Shown: one piece after another, positions 32,483-41,732 of the stretch
Numbering within the stretch: the stretch's first letter is position 1
Layout of the letters: every line of letters begins with the position of its first letter
DNA from: RGIG3178 sp963674495
Lineage (GTDB): Bacteria > Bacillota > Clostridia > Christensenellales > QAND01
Assembly: GCA_963674495.2 (NCBI GenBank)
Contig: CAXXLG010000002.1
Coordinates: 1,217,723-1,281,722 of the forward strand
Reading direction: 5' to 3'
Length of the DNA stretch: 64,000 nt
The notes under the pieces: model-generated
Told to the model about the DNA's origin: nothing
The model's database searches: none
The model's input: the letters and a program-made list of their open reading frames with translations, nothing else
Position numbers and translations under genes: made by a program

Positions 32483-35446
32483 ATGAAAATATTGTTTATT
32501 CATTTAAGTGATATCCATGCAGATACCATATCAGAATTAATAAATATAAAAACAGATAAATTAACGGATGCGATTAAAGCATCTGGTAATATTGATGAAT
32601 GTTTTTTGATTATTTCTGGTGATTTAGCATATTCAGGAAATAGCAACGAGTACAGAACAGCAAAAAGGTTTATCGGGAAAGTTCTAGAAGAAATTGGAAG
32701 ATATTTTGATAAATTTATTAAAGTTTTTGTTGTTCCTGGTAATCACGATATGATATTAAAGGATAACGATAGAGATTTTGATGAAATTCAAGGATATTAC
32801 AATGAAGGAATTGAAAAGTATCATGAACTGGAATTAGACAGATTTAAGGAATTTATATCATATGCTCAGACAAAAAATTGTTTTTTGCGTAATAATGCAT
32901 ATGATATAAAATATTATGAAAATGGCGGAGTAAAAATACAGTTTACATTATTAAATACGGCTCCTTTTTCGACTTTAGTTCATAATGATAAAGAATTGCA
33001 TTATATATCTGATGAGGCTCTCGAAGCAATAGTAAGAAAAGATAATGTAAATATAAACATAGTTGTCATGCATCATAGCGTAGAATGGTTTAATGAAAAT
33101 ACCAAAAATATGTTAGAAAACATATTATATAAGAACTGTGATATTTTATTTCAAGGCCATGAGCATATAATAGAATCATTGCAATGCCAGAATAGTTATA
33201 ATGATTCTATACAGATATTTAAGGGAGGTGAGTATTCGGGGAGAATAACAAAGGAAAGCTCATTTTCGGTAGTAGTCTTTAATACGGATAGCAATGAGTA
33301 TATAGAAACAATTTTTAAATGGGACGGAGCAAACTCTATTTTTATTCATGATGAAAAGGAACCAAAAAAGATTAACTTAAAGAGTTATAGTTTAAGACCA
33401 AACAAAGAATATTACGATCAATTACTTAAAGACAATCAAGGGTTGTGCAATAATTTGTTAGACTACTATGTATTTCCTAAAATTGTAAATAAGGACTCTA
33501 CAAAAATAGAAAACAAGAATAAAGTAATTAATGAGCATGAGTTTATAGATTTATTGCATGATAACAAAATAATAAATATAACATGTAGTGGTGTAGGGGG
33601 AAAAACTACTATATTGAAATATTTATATAATAAATTACTGAAAGAAGGATATATACCGCTCTTTTTAGAAAATGAAGGATATAATCCCAAACGCATAAAA
33701 ACGATAGTAGATGATTTGTTTCGGGAACAATATTCGGACAATCAAGTAGAATATAGCAGATACAAACAAACAGACAAAAGTAAGATAATAATTTTAATCG
33801 ATGATTTAGATTATATTAAATCCAATGATAGATTATTGAAATATATTATTAATGACGTAGGACATGTTATATTTACATCGAAAGAAGTGTTCAATCCTGA
33901 TGTTATCCAATCTGCATGTGAAACATTGAATATTAATGATGTAATAACGTTAAAAATAGTAGAGTTCTATAAAGATAAAAGATTAGAATTGATAAATAAA
34001 ATATGCAAAGTTAATGGATCTAAAAAAGTAAATGAAATTGACAATGTGATAGATCATCTTCTAAAAAAAGAACATAATCTTTTTGGTTTATCGCCAGATT
34101 TTATAATTCAGTATATTAAACACTATATTAATGGGGGTACAAGAGTAAAAGAAGAAGACTCTTTTAATGTCATATTTGAATTTAATTTAAGGAAAAAAAT
34201 TATTGAGAATTCTAAAGGGCGCAATGTTAAGTTAACTTTAACTTTACTTGAAGAACTTGCTTATGATATGTACATAAGGGAAACGGAATTTATAACAAGC
34301 GAAGAAATATTTAAATTTGTTGAAAAGTATTGTCAAGATAATTTATTGGAGTGTAATATTTTATCGTTTATAGATACAGCTATTAACTCAAATGTATTAG
34401 TAGATATAGATAATAATTTGAGGTTTTCAAGTAGAAATTATTTGGCTTATTTTATTGCAAAAACGATAAATAGGAGAATGAATAATGGAATAACCGATGA
34501 TGTATATTACATATTAAAATTTATATGTTTTGGCATTAATGATAATATACTACTATTTCTATCATATTTAAGAGATAATAAAAATATTGTATTAGCATTA
34601 TGTAATGAGGCAGAAGAAGTATTATCTGATATTAAAGAATTAGATTTTAATAATACTGCGATAGGATTTCTTGATAGAGAAGAAAAAATAGAAGCAGCAC
34701 TTCCTACTACCTCTGAAAAAACAGCATATCAAAAGAGTGTTGCCTCATTAGAGGAGGAAATACGTTCAGAAGATACTATAAAGTATAAAAGTATATTTGA
34801 ATTTGATAAATCAGATATGGATAAATATAAGGTTGCAAGAGTGGCAAAATATTTAGAAATAATTGCTAAATTCTTTGTAAACCAATTTATACCATTAAGT
34901 GCTAGTGAAAAAGAGAGAATAGTAAGTTGTTTATATAGTATACCAAATAAAATATTAAATGCCTTGTTTGAAGATATTGATAAAAATTATGATGAAATTA
35001 TTACATCAATATTGAGATTAGTAAAAAATATAGATATTGGTGACAATGAAAAAGCACGGATTACAAGAGAGAAAATAGAAGAAACTGTATGGAAAGTATG
35101 TATTGCGATATGTTTGTCATTATATGATGAGGTTGGCTATAATAGTGCAACATTGGAGACATTGCCAGTTCTTGATAAATTTAAAACATCATCAATAAAT
35201 GGTATTATTCAAAACCTTCAAATGTGGGAGAACAGTGGTAATTCATCAGCTTTTATTAATAAAGCAATTGGAATAATGGAAACAACTAAAGATGGTCTAT
35301 TACAGGATCTTATCAGATCAATAGTAAGAAAACACATAATTACAAATGACATTGATTATAAGACTTTGGACAGGATAAGTAATAAAAATTTCATGGGAGA
35401 TAATAAGAAAGAATTATTGATGATATCTCAGGCTAGTAATGAATAA
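32483..35446 (+). CDS. Metallophosphoesterase fused to a STAND-type NTPase (probable anti-phage defence)
   Basis: A 987-residue fusion. The ATG follows AGGAGGG. Residues 1-290 are a calcineurin-like phosphoesterase with all metal motifs: SDIH (Asp10, His12), SGDLAYSG (Asp47), PGNHD (Asn87, His88), MHHS (His197/198) and GHEH (His226/228). Residues about 350-480 are a P-loop NTPase, with Walker A SGVGGKTT at 369-376, Walker B IILIDDLD near 437-443 and VIFTSKEV as a sensor strand. The last 450 residues are helical and would be the target sensor. This effector-NTPase-sensor layout is that of STAND/Avs/bNACHT defence proteins. Very AT-rich with AT-type codons, unlike the backbone, pointing to recent transfer. 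Confidence 0.85.
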   Translation: MKILFIHLSDIHADTISELINIKTDKLTDAIKASGNIDECFLIISGDLAYSGNSNEYRTAKRFIGKVLEEIGRYFDKFIKVFVVPGNHDMILKDNDRDFDEIQGYYNEGIEKYHELELDRFKEFISYAQTKNCFLRNNAYDIKYYENGGVKIQFTLLNTAPFSTLVHNDKELHYISDEALEAIVRKDNVNINIVVMHHSVEWFNENTKNMLENILYKNCDILFQGHEHIIESLQCQNSYNDSIQIFKGGEYSGRITKESSFSVVVFNTDSNEYIETIFKWDGANSIFIHDEKEPKKINLKSYSLRPNKEYYDQLLKDNQGLCNNLLDYYVFPKIVNKDSTKIENKNKVINEHEFIDLLHDNKIINITCSGVGGKTTILKYLYNKLLKEGYIPLFLENEGYNPKRIKTIVDDLFREQYSDNQVEYSRYKQTDKSKIIILIDDLDYIKSNDRLLKYIINDVGHVIFTSKEVFNPDVIQSACETLNINDVITLKIVEFYKDKRLELINKICKVNGSKKVNEIDNVIDHLLKKEHNLFGLSPDFIIQYIKHYINGGTRVKEEDSFNVIFEFNLRKKIIENSKGRNVKLTLTLLEELAYDMYIRETEFITSEEIFKFVEKYCQDNLLECNILSFIDTAINSNVLVDIDNNLRFSSRNYLAYFIAKTINRRMNNGITDDVYYILKFICFGINDNILLFLSYLRDNKNIVLALCNEAEEVLSDIKELDFNNTAIGFLDREEKIEAALPTTSEKTAYQKSVASLEEEIRSEDTIKYKSIFEFDKSDMDKYKVARVAKYLEIIAKFFVNQFIPLSASEKERIVSCLYSIPNKILNALFEDIDKNYDEIITSILRLVKNIDIGDNEKARITREKIEETVWKVCIAICLSLYDEVGYNSATLETLPVLDKFKTSSINGIIQNLQMWENSGNSSAFINKAIGIMETTKDGLLQDLIRSIVRKHIITNDIDYKTLDRISNKNFMGDNKKELLMISQASNE

Positions 35447-36027
35447 TAACATAGTAATTGTGACAAATACTATGTTGGTCCTGCCCCAACTGGCCATTTT
35501 CACTATATAGATTATGGCCTAACTACTATAGTGAGTTCTTGCATGTCATCTTGCCACGCTGATAGTATTTGCCGTTCATAATATAACCAGTAAGAGCATG
35601 AAATAGAACATGGAGCAAAAAATCGAGCTATTAAGACAAGTTATTTTGTTTAAAGTGCCTTGTTTCAAAACAGTAAAAAAGTGTTTGTTTCTGTAGAATA
35701 TTAGGGAACGCATAGGTTTGTTTACATCCATTCAACGCATTATAAACTATAGTACAACGCTCACCCCAAACCCACCCACAAAGACAAAGTGGTTCTTCTT
35801 TGGGACATTATGCTCCACCAATTCAAGGCCACAATTTCCATACGGGGATTGTGGTTTTTTGTTTTATTGAAAAGCAATATGATTTATACTAAACTTAATA
35901 GTGATAAAGAGAAAATTAGCAAGCGACAGAACCGTCCCCTTGCTTGACTGAACCATATAATATGCCCCTTACTTGGGAGGATTTAATTTAGGCGAAAGAG
36001 GCAAAAGAGGCGAAACAAAAGAACTGA
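35447..36027. other. Spacer carrying repeat copy A and the IS3 left flank
   Basis: About 580 bp without a gene. It holds the structured repeat A and its right flank, GAACCGTCCCCTTGCTTG, then short purine-rich direct repeats of the GGCGAAAGA type before the IS3 element. Confidence 0.7.
35762..35868 (+). repeat. Structured dispersed repeat, copy A
   Basis: One of five same-strand copies. CCCAAA (35765-35770) can pair with TTTGGG (35799-35804) while GTGG (35789-35792) pairs with CCAC (35815-35818), an interleaved pseudoknot-type pattern. A hairpin around GCCACAATTTCC / GGGGATTGTGG follows, with a T tract. It sits after the STAND gene and before the IS3 element. Confidence 0.9.
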
Positions 36028-36103
36028 ACTGCGCCCCAAAAGCGGGACAGAAATTGAAGGGGACACCCCGATGGGATAGAATACAAACGAGGGGTGTTTT
36101 GTT

Positions 36104-36451
36104 ATGATCAAAAGAGCGTACAGCGACGAGTTCAAATTGGAAGTGGTAAGGGCGTATTTAAATGGTCCCCACGGGGTCCGGGTGGTAAGTTCCAGTTACG
36201 GGCTTCCGTCTAAAAACTACATTCCCAGATGGATCGTTTACCTACAGGAAAAAGGGCTGTTGCACCCGCTTGAGGCAAAGAAGAAGAGCATGAGTGGTTC
36301 AACAAAGCGGGAAAAAGGTTATCAAGGCTTTTCTTCCGGCAAGAAGAGCGAGCGGGAAAAGATGCTAGAAAAGGAGAATTTACGGCTGCGGGCGGAGAAC
36401 GCCTTTCTAAAAAAGTTGAGAGAGATGAGAGGGGGCGAAGGCGTAGAATAG
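36104..36451 (+). CDS. IS3-family transposase OrfA
   Basis: A 115-residue DNA-binding part. The N-terminal helix-turn-helix is YSDEFKLEVVRAYLNG to GLPSKNYIPRWI, and the C-terminal coiled coil with a leucine-zipper character is KMLEKENLRLRAENAFLKKL. Near its end the sequence AAAAAAG at 36409-36415 allows a -1 frameshift into orfB, producing the OrfAB transposase. Confidence 0.93.
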   Translation: MIKRAYSDEFKLEVVRAYLNGPHGVRVVSSSYGLPSKNYIPRWIVYLQEKGLLHPLEAKKKSMSGSTKREKGYQGFSSGKKSEREKMLEKENLRLRAENAFLKKLREMRGGEGVE

Positions 36452-36498
36452 ACTGTTTTCGCGCAATCAGCGCCCTTCGCTCAGCGTTTACCACGGAA

Positions 36499-37299
36499 TT
36501 GCTGTGCGCCGTGGCAAAGGTGAGCCGGAGTGCGTATTACCGTTATGTCTCACGGCCTGAGCGGTATGGATCTTTGAAGGACGTCCTGATCAAAGAGCAG
36601 GAACGGCTCCGCTACATCTACGGCTACCGGCGGATGAAAACGCTTCTGCGTGACAAATATGGGATCGTGATCAACCATAAGGCATTACGGAAGATTATGA
36701 AGGCGACCGGCACGCAAGCGGTGATCCGGCGCAGAAAAACCAATGCCATGTACCACCCGGAAGGCGCTCCCTTCGTGGCGAAAAACAGGCTGAACCGGGT
36801 ATTTACGGCGAAAACGCCGCAGTGCAAGTATGTGACGGACATCACCTACATTCCCATCCCGGGTGGGATGACCTATCTGTCGGCGATGCTGGATCTGTAC
36901 AACCGGGAAGTGGTTTCCTATGTGGTGAGCAAAACGCAGGACGCGTCGCTTTCCTGCCAAACGGTAGAACAGCTGGCGCGCAAAACAAGCCTCAACGGCG
37001 CGATGATACATAGCGACCAGGGCGTACATTACACCAACAAAGAGTTCGTCGAACTGCTTCAAAGATACGGGGCGGTTCAAAGCATGAGCCGCAGGGGCAA
37101 CTGCTGGGATAACGCGGTAATGGAGAATTTCTTTGGACATTTCAAGTGCGAATGCATCCGAATCAGGAAAAAAGCATTGAAATCCTTCCAGGATGTGGTG
37201 TATGTTGTGGACGAATACATGGCGTTTTACAACCACCGCCGCCCGCAGTTAAAACTAAACCAAATGGCGCCCGTTGCATACAGACGCCGTTTCGCATAA
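36499..37299 (+). CDS. IS3-family transposase OrfB (integrase core, DDE)
   Basis: 266 residues from the first ATG, but the frame is open further upstream and joins orfA by -1 frameshift at 36409-36415, giving a fused protein. An HTH_21-type region (EQERLRYIYGYRRMKTLL) precedes the rve catalytic core with Asp in YVTDITYI, Asp in HSDQGVHYT and Glu in AVMENFFGHFKCE, spaced as DD(35)E. It ends FYNHRRPQLKLNQMAPVAY, standard for IS3. Confidence 0.94.
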   Translation: MLCAVAKVSRSAYYRYVSRPERYGSLKDVLIKEQERLRYIYGYRRMKTLLRDKYGIVINHKALRKIMKATGTQAVIRRRKTNAMYHPEGAPFVAKNRLNRVFTAKTPQCKYVTDITYIPIPGGMTYLSAMLDLYNREVVSYVVSKTQDASLSCQTVEQLARKTSLNGAMIHSDQGVHYTNKEFVELLQRYGAVQSMSRRGNCWDNAVMENFFGHFKCECIRIRKKALKSFQDVVYVVDEYMAFYNHRRPQLKLNQMAPVAYRRRFA

Positions 37300-37380
37300 T
37301 CCGATTTAAAAACCATGGGGACACCCTTCTAAAAATTGTCGCGTTTTTGGGGCGCACTGCAAACCGTCCCCGTGTTTCCC

Positions 37381-37559
37381 AGAAATACTATTGCCCTTTA
37401 TTAAGTAGAATAATTGAGGAAGGTTTGTGTATTGATATCAATTATGAAAATGAAAAAATAATGAAAGAGGATGTACTGAAGCCGATTAAGAAAACACTTG
37501 ATAAAACAAATGAAGAAATAAAAGAAATATGTCATAATTGCAAGAACTATCTATTATAA
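37381..37559 (+). pseudogene. Fragment of an unknown gene downstream of the IS3 element
   Basis: The frame up to 37559 reads LLSRIIEEGLCIDINYENEK to CHNCKNYLL with a coding look in its last 50 codons, but there is no start codon with a ribosome site. It is probably the 3' remnant of an AT-rich cargo gene. The upstream part was lost before or with the repeat flank (ACCGTCCCC at about 37,364). Confidence 0.35.
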
Positions 37560-37584
37560 GACAAATATAAAGCTACAGATATAA

Positions 37585-38035
37585 CGAACGGGGGAGATAG
37601 ACTATGGCGAGGCACTGACGGTTGGTGCATGGTCGGCGGGAAAGACGGCCGTTATAGAGGGCGGAAGGTATTTATACAACACCTTTAAAAACTCAAGCCT
37701 GAGCAATACTTTGGCCGATGAAACGGGAAGTATGGAAATCGGTGGGGGAGAGGGCGCTGAGGCTGAAAACCTACTTGCCAATATTGAATACACTGATAAA
37801 GTTAAAATGCAAATTGCGAACGGAGATTATCATGGGTTCCCTGAAAGTGTTGATGCTTTTGGTGGAAGCGGTAAAGTAACTAATATAATTGGAGGAGACG
37901 GTATTATTCGAACAAAAATAGAGATTTTTGGAACGTATAATAACGTATAATGGGGAAAATGGTATATTTGAATATATTATTGAACCGGATGGTATTACAT
38001 GTAATCATAAATTGTTTAGAATATTAAACGAATAG
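37585..38035 (+). pseudogene. Polymorphic-toxin C-terminal region, frameshifted
   Basis: The frame begins mid-protein after a stop at 37582 and reads a linker (YGEALTVGAWSAGKTAV), then ENLLANIEYTDKVKMQI, DYHGFPESVDAFGG and GGDGIIRTKIEIFGTYN, then it breaks. The next frame continues GENGIFEYIIEPDGITCNHK to the stop at 38033-38035. A 10-bp tandem duplication AACGTATAAT/AACGTATAAT causes the break, and removing one copy restores one frame. The HGFPESVD and FEYIIEPDG phrases are like toxin tails of secreted polymorphic toxins in Firmicutes. The immunity gene follows at once. Lacking a start and delivery domain, it is a displaced or silent tail cassette. Confidence 0.65.
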
Positions 38036-38042
38036 GAGGAGA

Positions 38043-38378
38043 ATGTTAGATATGAGCGAATTAGTATTTCCCAGAGAGTTAATTAATTCCGCCAAATCAC
38101 TTAAGCATCTTGGCATATTAGAAATAGCATGGGATTGGCAAAATGCGATAAAAGCGATTGAATATCTTTCAAAATATAATTATGTGGTTTTAGGTGGCGA
38201 CGTATATAATAAAAATCTAGAACCAACTTATGATAGTTGGTATATAAACAAGAATGAAATAAAATCAAAGGAAGAATTCATTATCCAAGCAAAGAAAAAG
38301 GCTATATCTTATATAATTCAGTATCATGATAAAAATGGTGATGAGTATTTTTATTCTATAGTATATGAAAGAATTTGA
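38043..38378 (+). CDS. Immunity protein, Imm40-like
   Basis: 111 residues with ATG 38043 after TAGGAGGAGA, overlapping the end of the broken toxin tail's region. The features IEYLSKYNYVVLGGDVYN, TYDSWYINKNE and AKKKAISYIIQYHDKNG are as I recall for the Imm40 group of immunity proteins. It would neutralise the adjacent toxin tail and could be kept as an orphan immunity gene. AT-rich, like the rest of the island. Confidence 0.7.
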   Translation: MLDMSELVFPRELINSAKSLKHLGILEIAWDWQNAIKAIEYLSKYNYVVLGGDVYNKNLEPTYDSWYINKNEIKSKEEFIIQAKKKAISYIIQYHDKNGDEYFYSIVYERI

Positions 38379-38470
38379 ATAATTAGGACGGTTCCAGAGA
38401 GCTTTATAGCAAGCAAGGGGACGGTTCATCTGCTTGCATCCGCCGCATTATAAGCTATAGCACAATATAA

Positions 38471-38577
38471 ACCCCAAACCCACCCGCGAACACAAAGTGG
38501 TTCTTCTTTGGGACATTATGCTCCACCAGCTATAAGCCACGATTCCTAAATGGGAATTGTGGCTTTTGTTTATTTTA
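38471..38577 (+). repeat. Structured dispersed repeat, copy B
   Basis: Same core as copy A (CCCAAACCC, AAAGTGGTTCTTCTTTGGGA, GCTCCACCAG, then hairpin AAGCCACGATT / AATTGTGGCTT with T tract). The outer flanks are also visible and inverted: CAAGCAAGGGGACGGTTC at about 38,408 and AACCGTCCCC at about 38,631, giving a unit of roughly 230 bp. It lies between the immunity gene and abiH. Confidence 0.92.
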
Positions 38578-38672
38578 TGATAAAATATAAAAAATTGAAT
38601 TAATTATTTAACGCTAAAGAAATGGGACAAAACCGTCCCCGTGTACCAGTAACGTTAACCAGAGGTACTATT

Positions 38673-39613
38673 ATGGGTTCGCTCTTTATAATCGGAAATG
38701 GTTTTGATATCGCTCACGGGATACCAACAAAATATAGAGATTTCAGGAAATATATTATCAGAAAATATCCAGATGCTTTAAAATACCGTGATGAAATCAT
38801 CCATTTGGAGGACTGCGAAGACATATCTGTAGATGAATTTGCAGCAGAGATATTGCTTAGTACTATGGATAAAGTATGCGGTGAAAATTGGAACAATTTT
38901 GAAGAAGCATTAGCACGAATTGATTTCAGTAACAAATTTCCTTCGCCTATACATGAAGATAATGAAACAGACGAAGAAGACAGCTATAAAATGCAGCATT
39001 ATCTTTTATATATGGATATGATTATAAATACATTATTTAAGTTCGCTGATATGTGGCAGGAATTTTTTAGATTATGGGTAAAAGGCGTTGAACGGGAAAT
39101 AGAAACAGGTAAAGTTGAGATTAAACCAGCATTAATTGAACTAATGTCAAAGCCTGATTCTCAGTTTTTTACATTCAATTACACAAAAACATTGCAGATC
39201 CTATATGGTGCGAAAAAGGTAATACATATTCATAATCGAAGCGGTCAGAAATTGATTTTTGGGCATGGCGAAAAAGATATTATGTATGGGGAACTTGGAG
39301 GCGAATCACAAATCGGCTCTTCGTTTCTCGACGATATGGTAATATCATTTAAAAAAGATACTGTAACTCCAATGAAGAAATACAATAGCTTTTCAAAAGG
39401 TTGGACTCTTCTGTTGACAAAATATATTCATATGGATTTAGCTATTCAAAAGTTGATAGTATTTATATCAAAGAAATAATTACGCGGATTTCTCAAAAAG
39501 CAACTTGGTATTTCACTAAGTTCGATGCTCAAGATAAAGAGAGCCTAAAAGTTAAGAAGATAAGGCTAAGAAACTATGGGTTTAAAGGGACATTTGAACT
39601 GTATGAAGGATAA
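38673..39613 (+). pseudogene. abiH: AbiH-family abortive infection protein, frameshifted near the end
   Basis: The start is ATG 38673 (GSLFIIGNGFDIAHGIPTKY), the AbiH hallmark. FFTFNYTKTLQILYG, HIHNRSG and FGHGEKD are also family motifs. After about residue 243 the frame loses similarity and stops at 39479. The -1 frame from about 39,395 gives the expected C-terminus (KIYSYGFSYSKVDSIYIKEI to GFKGTFELYEG, stop 39613). One missing A in the run TCAAAAGG explains it. AbiH aborts phage infection in Lactococcus. Here it is inactive, slippage-expressed or a sequencing artefact. Confidence 0.85.
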
Positions 39614-39736
39614 TTGTAATCTATTAAGAACACAACAAATGGGCAATTCATAAAATAGCGCAAGTAGCACATACCTAAAAAGCCCTTTGAGGGAACAATC
39701 CATAGACAATTTTGTAATTCATTAGAAAATAATGCT

Positions 39737-39840
39737 CACCCCAAACCCACTCGCAAAGACAAAGTGGTTCTTCTTTGGGACATTATGCTCCACCAGCTAT
39801 AAGCCACGATTTCCAAATGGAAATTGTGGCTTGTAGTTTG
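39737..39840 (+). repeat. Structured dispersed repeat, copy C
   Basis: Core as in copies A and B with hairpin AAGCCACGATTTCC / GGAAATTGTGGCTT. Its right flank is a more complex GGGAC-rich palindrome: GGGACCTGTCCCCGCGTCCCC and, 25 nt on, GGGACATGGAACCTGTCTC. It lies between abiH and the lipoprotein genes. Confidence 0.9.
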
Positions 39841-39889
39841 TTGAAAAAGAATATGATATGTACTAAACTCTGAAGAAAGAACAGATATT

Positions 39890-39975
39890 CTGTGGGACAA
39901 GGGACCTGTCCCCGCGTCCCCTTTAATTGTATAAGTTAAAAGGGACATGGAACCTGTCTCTGTGTCCCCTTTTTT
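39890..39975. repeat. GGGAC-type palindromic repeat (REP-like)
   Basis: Two imperfect related units built on GGGAC(A)...TGTCCC face each other around AATTGTATAAG and end in CCCCTTTTTT. Similar CCGTCCCC/GGGGACGG phrases flank the other structured repeats. The style matches REP sequences mobilised by Y1 (RAYT) transposases in Clostridia, but no such transposase is in the window. Confidence 0.6.
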
Positions 39976-40022
39976 GGGGCGTACGGCTAATTTCCCTGTG
40001 CTTGTCTTAGAACAATTAGCTG

Positions 40023-40592
40023 TTACTCCGTCTCCACATCACCCTGATAGGTGAGGGGAACGCTCACTTTCTTGCCATCGTATTCCAAAAGAACCGTAAT
40101 GGTTTTCGCCTGCTCCAGTAACGATTCGCGCGTTAAACCGGCGGCAGCCAATTCCTCATCGGGTTTCACGCCCAGATGGTCGCCAAATTCATATCCTATG
40201 TAATCCGCATCTTCCTGTATATCAACAGGCATATTGATTGGATAACATGTTAAGCCGGTGCCGAGGCCACTGGCTACGGTTTCGTTCCATGAAAGGTTGA
40301 CAACGAAATTCCGGTACTTCTGAAAATACTTTGGCCAAACGATCACTTTTAATACAAGGTGCGTTGCACCATCGATTTGCTGTAGTTCACAGACGTCAAA
40401 TAAAAAATCGAATTGATCGTTGACTTGCGTATCTATGCGGGGATCGTTGTAAAACCGGTCATAGGAGCAGAGGTTCGTTGTATTTTCCCGCGTAATCTTT
40501 GTTGGTGTTGGTATTTTATAACTACAGCCGCTGGATAAAACCATCACAACGCAAAGAAGTATGCATAATAGCGCTATATTTTGTTTTTTCAA
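40023..40592 (-). CDS. Lipoprotein, unknown function
   Basis: 189 residues with a TTG start at 40592, chosen because AAAAGGAG lies 5 nt upstream. The leader KKQNIALLCILLCVVMVLSSGCS has a lipobox, so membrane anchoring through Cys is predicted. The mature part is mostly beta (THLVLKVIVWPKYFQKYRNFVV) and ends with TRESLLEQAKTITVLLEYDGKKVSVPL. A similar ending occurs in the next gene, so they look like distant paralogues. No known family. Confidence 0.75.
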   Translation of the reverse strand: MKKQNIALLCILLCVVMVLSSGCSYKIPTPTKITRENTTNLCSYDRFYNDPRIDTQVNDQFDFLFDVCELQQIDGATHLVLKVIVWPKYFQKYRNFVVNLSWNETVASGLGTGLTCYPINMPVDIQEDADYIGYEFGDHLGVKPDEELAAAGLTRESLLEQAKTITVLLEYDGKKVSVPLTYQGDVETE

Positions 40593-40813
40593 AACAATCT
40601 CCTTTTGGTCGCATGGAGATGGATTCTCCATGCGACCTTACCTTTTATTTGATCAAAAGGATACATCCCAATAATGTGTCCCTGCATGGTAACATTCAAA
40701 TGCTTTGTTCCGAATCCATGTCTGATCAGCATAATGGGGTTTTGTCAATGTTTCAATAGGAGAGTCCGCCCGTGCGTTCGCTGCCAGTGCTTGTCTGTGA
40801 GCCTAAGTCAGAA

Positions 40814-41455
40814 TCACTCGCTATCTTCCTTGAATTCAAATATCATAGGTTCAGGGTTGGTCAAAAGGACTGTTTCGGAACCGCCATCCCAAAGCGTGGT
40901 TATCGTAATGCTTTTAAGTATCTCCGCAAGATCTTCCGGGGCTAAATCCATTTCCGCGAGTTCTTCGGGTGAAAGGCAGGAAAAACTCCATGTATAGCCA
41001 AATCCGAAAAAGGGATATTCTTCCTCATAAGGTTTCCACGACAGATAATCCTCTCTGCAGGGGGTCATATCACGTTCAATCATATCCGTAAAAATGTACG
41101 GCAATATCCTCTCGTCCAGTTTTACGATGGTGCGCATCCCTGTGTAGGGCATTTCGGTTTTCGGATATAGGTTGAAATCGATTACGATCTCATATCCTTC
41201 AAACGGAGGCTCGCCATAATGATATTTCACTATATTCAATTGATAATCAAACAGGTCGCTCAGGGATTTGTCGATATTGTCATAGGTAGTATAATAATTG
41301 TAACCATTTAACTGGCTTTGTGCCAGCCGGCTCGGATCGATAGGACTGTACGTTGGTTTTGCATTGCCGGTGACGGATGCATTGCCATTCGAACTGCATG
41401 CGCACGTTAAAACAAGAATGGATATTATTAATACAGACAATATAAACCGCTTCAT
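40814..41455 (-). CDS. Lipoprotein, unknown function
   Basis: 213 residues. The leader MKRFILSVLIISILVLTCACSS carries a lipobox at Cys20. The mature part is acidic and contains EGYEIVIDFNLYPKTEMPY and LAPEDLAEILKSITITTLWD. The last segment parallels the ending of the 40023-40592 lipoprotein, suggesting a shared fold. No family is recognised. The two may form one unit although a 220-bp gap separates them. Confidence 0.8.
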   Translation of the reverse strand: MKRFILSVLIISILVLTCACSSNGNASVTGNAKPTYSPIDPSRLAQSQLNGYNYYTTYDNIDKSLSDLFDYQLNIVKYHYGEPPFEGYEIVIDFNLYPKTEMPYTGMRTIVKLDERILPYIFTDMIERDMTPCREDYLSWKPYEEEYPFFGFGYTWSFSCLSPEELAEMDLAPEDLAEILKSITITTLWDGGSETVLLTNPEPMIFEFKEDSE

Positions 41456-41692
41456 AACGATTATTCCACCTTTACCACTATATATTTAGAATAGAAATAC
41501 GACAGCTCCGCGCCTTGTACCATCTCTTGCCTAAGATAGAATAAAAGGGCAATTGGCTGACGTCACCATCTTTTGGTCATAACGTCCACGCCAGAGTCAG
41601 CCATCTCCTCACACCCTTTACACATCCCTGTTGCCTGCAATAATGATCTTTGACTTCTATTCACCGATCCCCTTAAAAATAATTACAGATAA

Positions 41693-41720
41693 CCGGGAGC
41701 TGCTGTACGCAGCTCCCGGC
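41693..41720 (-). terminator. Terminator after the secreted protein gene
   Basis: A perfect 11-bp stem CCGGGAGCTGC / GCAGCTCCCGG with a short loop. On the minus strand an AT-rich stretch ending in ATTATTTTT follows. Confidence 0.7.
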
Positions 41721-41732
41721 ATTTGAAGAAAT

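Larger units (their letters stand above)
36031..37355 (+). mobile_element. IS3-family insertion sequence (IS150-like), intact
   Basis: 1,325 bp with imperfect terminal inverted repeats starting GCGCCCCAAAA and a 3-bp target duplication ACT (36028-36030 and 37356-37358). It carries orfA and orfB with an AAAAAAG slippery site between them. The ends, duplication and DDE residues are intact, so it may be active. Confidence 0.93.
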
